Shown one piece after another: positions 61,712-64,000 of a stretch of DNA of 64,000 nucleotides. The notes below the pieces were generated by a model. The model saw only the letters and a list, made by a program, of their open reading frames with translations. It did no database searches and was not told the DNA's origin. The stretch covers positions 147,501 to 211,500 of the forward strand of contig NZ_CP059997.1 in assembly GCF_018736145.1 (NCBI RefSeq). Reading direction: 5' to 3'. Source of the stretch: Amycolatopsis sp. CA-230715. Its GTDB lineage: Bacteria; Actinomycetota; Actinomycetes; Mycobacteriales; Pseudonocardiaceae. The position numbers were made by a program, and so were the translations under genes. Numbering within the stretch: the first letter of the stretch is position 1; every line of letters starts with the position of its first letter.

Positions 61712-62871
61712 GCGATCCCTTCGTTGTCGTGGTGCGCGACGGCACGCACGAGAGCATCGGCCGCGATGTCGATGTCACTCGAACTGCTCCAGCGCCCCAG
61801 GGTGAGGCGGATCGCGGCCAGCGCGCGGTCGGTGTCGAGGTTCATGGCGGTCAGGACCGGGGACGGGGTGTGGATGCCGCTGTGGCAGGCGGATCCGGTG
61901 GAGGCGGCGATCTCGGGCGCGTGGGTGAGGACGCGGTGGCCGCGGGTTCGGTCGATGCTGATGTTGAGGGTGTTGGGCAGTCGTCGCTCGACGGGTCCGT
62001 TGAGGTGGATGCGACCGGGCAAGGCGGTGGACAGCCGGTCGTGCAGGTCGTCTCGTAGCGCGGCGATCCGCTGGGGTGCGCCGGTGGCGATGTCGTCGGC
62101 GGCGAGTTGGGCGGCGGTGCCGAGGGCGACGGCGAGTGCGACGTTCTCGGTGCCCGCGCGCAGTCCGCGTTCCTGGCCACCGCCGTAGACGACCGGTTCC
62201 AGGGCAACACCATCGCGGACGTAGAGCGCGGCGGCGCCGCGGGGCGCGTACATCTTGTGCCCGACCACGGTCAGCAGGTCCACAGTGGACTCGGTGACGT
62301 CGACCGGGATTTTCCCGCACGCTTGCGCGGCGTCGCAGTGCACGAGTGCGCCATGGCGATGGGCGACGGTGGCGAGTTCGGTGATCGGCTGCAGCGCGCC
62401 GGTTTCGTTGTTGGCGGCCATGATCGACACCACGGCCGGACCCGGCCCGGCGACCAGCGCGGCGTCGAGTGCGACGGGGGCGAGCAGCCCGTCGTGGTCG
62501 ACGGGGAGCACGGTGACTTCGGTGCCGTGCAGGCGTTCGAGCGCCTGGGCGGTCTGCAGGACCGCGGGGTGCTCAGTGGCCGCGATGACCAGGTGACCGC
62601 GTCCGTCGCCGAGCACGGCTCCCCGCAAGGCGAGAAGGTTCGCCTCCGATCCGGACGCGGTGAACACGATCTCATCCGCTCGCGCGCCGAGCAGTGCAGC
62701 GACCTGTTCGCGCGCGGTGGCGAGGGCGTGGCGTGGCCGATCGGCGTAGGGGTGGTCGCTGGAGGGGTTGCCGAAGAATTCCGTCCAGTACGGCATCGCC
62801 GCGTCGGTGACGCGCGGGTCGACCGGGGTGGTCGCGTTGTAGTCCAGGTAGACCGGCCCGCCGGGGTTCAC
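61708..62871 (-). CDS. Cysteine desulfurase (NifS/IscS-like)
   Basis: 387-residue PLP enzyme that moves sulfur from cysteine to an enzyme persulfide. YLDYNATTPV begins the fold; the PLP Lys lies in VVGHKMYAPRG and the persulfide Cys in STGSACHSG. The GTG at 62871 overlaps the ArsR-rhodanese stop by 4 bases; the frame is open 14 codons upstream. Neighbouring a rhodanese domain, it probably serves a specialised sulfur relay rather than general iron-sulfur cluster assembly. Confidence 0.92.
   Translation of the reverse strand: MNPGGPVYLDYNATTPVDPRVTDAAMPYWTEFFGNPSSDHPYADRPRHALATAREQVAALLGARADEIVFTASGSEANLLALRGAVLGDGRGHLVIAATEHPAVLQTAQALERLHGTEVTVLPVDHDGLLAPVALDAALVAGPGPAVVSIMAANNETGALQPITELATVAHRHGALVHCDAAQACGKIPVDVTESTVDLLTVVGHKMYAPRGAAALYVRDGVALEPVVYGGGQERGLRAGTENVALAVALGTAAQLAADDIATGAPQRIAALRDDLHDRLSTALPGRIHLNGPVERRLPNTLNISIDRTRGHRVLTHAPEIAASTGSACHSGIHTPSPVLTAMNLDTDRALAAIRLTLGRWSSSSDIDIAADALVRAVAHHDNEGIA
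62279..62289. repeat. TCCACAGTGGA odd palindrome, copy 6
   Basis: In the cysteine desulfurase gene, symmetric 13-base form at 62278-62290, read on the minus strand as TCC-ACT-GTG (Ser-Thr-Val). Confidence 0.8.
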
Positions 62872-63551
62872 GCGCGATCCCCGATGGCGACGGGCAGTTC
62901 GGCGAGGCGCCATTCGAGCATGCCGTCGTGCAGGCGGATCGCGCGGCGGCCGCGATCGATGAGCAGCCGGACGGCGTCGTAGGCCAGCACGCAGTATTCG
63001 CCGCGGCAGTAGACGACGATCTCGGTCTCCTCGGGCAGTTCGGCGACCCGGTCAGCCAACTCGTGCACCGGAATGCTGACCGCGCCGGGGATGTGCCCTG
63101 CTCGGTACTCGTGAACCGGCCGCACGTCCAGCACCACGACCTCCCCCGCCTTCGCACGGGCACGCAGTTGCGCCCGGCTGATCTCGGTGTCACCGCCGGG
63201 GCCGAGGAAGGCGTCGCGGGCGGCGGGCACCGCGGGCTGGTGGGCCTGGGCGACCTTGCGTAGTAAGGCAAAGAGCTGTGCGACGTCGGCGCCCGCGAGC
63301 CGGTAGTGCACCCGCACCCCGTCGCGGCGGGTGGTCACGAACCCGGCCTGCTTGAGGGTCTGCAGATGCGCCGACGCCGTCGTCAGGTTCAGCCCGGCCG
63401 CCGAGGCGAGCGCGTCGACGGTCCGTTCGCCTTGCGCGAGCAGGTCCAGCAGTTCCAGGCGCGTGCCGTTGGCCAGTGCTTTCCCGCTGACCGCGAAGGC
63501 CTCGTACAGCCGCGCTTTCGTCGCTTCCTCTGCCACCATCACTTCCTCCAT
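62868..63551 (-). CDS. ArsR-type regulator fused to rhodanese domain
   Basis: 227 residues. The N-terminal winged HTH (ASAAGLNLTTASAHLQTLKQ) is joined to a rhodanese domain (about 125-220) with the active-site loop VYCRGEYC, where the first Cys can carry persulfide. The protein can thus sense sulfane sulfur or redox state and control its own operon. The ATG at 63551 directly abuts a perfect palindrome. It is divergent from a methyltransferase gene. Confidence 0.92.
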   Translation of the reverse strand: MEEVMVAEEATKARLYEAFAVSGKALANGTRLELLDLLAQGERTVDALASAAGLNLTTASAHLQTLKQAGFVTTRRDGVRVHYRLAGADVAQLFALLRKVAQAHQPAVPAARDAFLGPGGDTEISRAQLRARAKAGEVVVLDVRPVHEYRAGHIPGAVSIPVHELADRVAELPEETEIVVYCRGEYCVLAYDAVRLLIDRGRRAIRLHDGMLEWRLAELPVAIGDRA

Positions 63552-63552
63552 A

Positions 63553-63574
63553 ATTCCATGGAATAATGTATAGC
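63553..63574. promoter_or_regulatory. ArsR-rhodanese operator and divergent -10 boxes
   Basis: ATTCCATGGAAT (63553-63564) is a perfect 12-bp palindrome in an AT-rich island. TATACA on the minus strand (63567-63572) and TATAGC on the plus strand (63569-63574) are overlapping -10 candidates for the two divergent genes. Binding at the palindrome would block both. Confidence 0.65.
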
Positions 63575-63600
63575 AGGATCACGACACGAAGGGCACCTCT

Positions 63601-64000
63601 GTGACTGCACTGCGGCGATGGGCGGACGCGCTCGCGTCCTGGGCGATCCCACCGGAGATCCTGGCCGACGCACCCGAGTCGCCATGGGTGCTGCCACGGC
63701 AGGTGTTCACCCGCCGCGCCGACGCGCAACTCGCGCACCCGTCCGGCGCGACGCACACCGCCGCGCTCGAAGCGCTGACCGAACCCGGGTCGGTACTCGA
63801 CATCGGCGCGGCGGCAGGGGCGACGAGCCTGCCACTGCTCGGGCGAGCACCCGTGCGGGAACTTGCGGCCGTGGACGCCGACGCCGAACTGCTCACCGCG
63901 TTCGCCGAGCGCACCACCGCACTGGACAGCCCCGCGAAGATCCACTGTGGACGGTGGCCGGACCTGTCCGAGGAGGTGGCGATCGCCGACGTCGTGTTGT
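63601..64000 (+). CDS. Class I SAM-dependent methyltransferase, partial at window end
   Basis: The first 133 codons from GTG 63601, open to the end of the window. VLDIGAAAGATSLPLL is SAM motif I and ELAAVDADAELL follows as motif II. AAGGG lies about 8 bases upstream. It shares a control region with the ArsR-rhodanese operon, so it is likely induced with the sulfur-handling genes. The substrate is unknown. Confidence 0.8.
   Translation, partial: MTALRRWADALASWAIPPEILADAPESPWVLPRQVFTRRADAQLAHPSGATHTAALEALTEPGSVLDIGAAAGATSLPLLGRAPVRELAAVDADAELLTAFAERTTALDSPAKIHCGRWPDLSEEVAIADVVL
63941..63951. repeat. TCCACTGTGGA odd palindrome, copy 7
   Basis: In the partial methyltransferase gene, read as CAC-TGT-GGA (His-Cys-Gly), a third reading-frame phase. 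Confidence 0.8.

Overview
The window is a high-GC (about 70 percent) actinobacterial chromosome segment. GTG and TTG starts, GGAGG-type ribosome sites, F420/LLM-type flavoenzymes, many Lrp/TetR/ArsR regulators and a nonribosomal peptide cluster point to a filamentous actinomycete, probably Pseudonocardiaceae (Amycolatopsis-like). The family assignment is inference; nothing here is a species marker.

Region 1 (1-34060) is mostly core and household sequence: a secreted GH16 glucanase, a cold-shock protein, a membrane NBR1-Ig/HTH protein, two short-chain dehydrogenases, glycerate kinase with an Lrp regulator, an LLM oxidoreductase, an MBL hydrolase, a tandem DUF427 protein, a GH78 rhamnosidase, a MoxR/VWA pair, a STAND ATPase with a sigma-4-like HTH, a TetR/esterase divergon, a RecD2-like helicase, an Aquifex-type aconitase, a TAP-family peptidase, a GH31 glucosidase, a GT87 mannosyltransferase, IlvE, signal peptidase I and methionine synthase MetH. 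The MetH leader (34060-34141) folds as an S-adenosylhomocysteine riboswitch whose 3' stem strand can also pair with the Shine-Dalgarno sequence.

Region 2 (34314-52986) is an apparently undescribed biosynthetic gene cluster. Ten tightly packed or overlapping minus-strand genes run: class II aldolase, SagB-type flavin dehydrogenase, AMP-ligase, stand-alone carrier protein, DapB-like reductase, acyl-CoA dehydrogenase, LLM flavoenzyme, MFS exporter, NRPS1 and NRPS2. A divergent thioesterase-like gene with a Cys nucleophile follows. NRPS1 reads C, a remnant adenylation subdomain, PCP, C, A(Ser code) interrupted by an FkbM methyltransferase, PCP, TE. NRPS2 reads A(Gly code), PCP, C-terminal N-methyltransferase. 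My reading is a small methylated Gly/Ser peptide joined to an unusual acyl or amino-acyl unit made by the ligase, carrier, reductase and dehydrogenase cassette. No PPTase, MbtH or pathway regulator lies in the window.

Region 3 (53000-57570) looks like a decayed mobile segment. It has a tRNA-like 3' end, a resolvase stub, an Lrp/MFS pair, a DUF3644 protein truncated at both ends and a truncated methyltransferase. A 15-bp direct repeat occurs at 53142 and 56603.

Region 4 (57564-64000) carries metal and sulfur handling genes: a CadC-like sensor, a P1B ATPase and a thioredoxin-like protein in one operon, then DoxX. Next comes an ArsR-rhodanese, cysteine desulfurase and nucleoside phosphorylase operon; the phosphorylase has two compensating frameshifts. 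A divergent methyltransferase runs off the end.

Across the whole window an odd palindrome, TCCAC(A/T)GTGGA, occurs seven times in different reading frames, far more often than base composition predicts.
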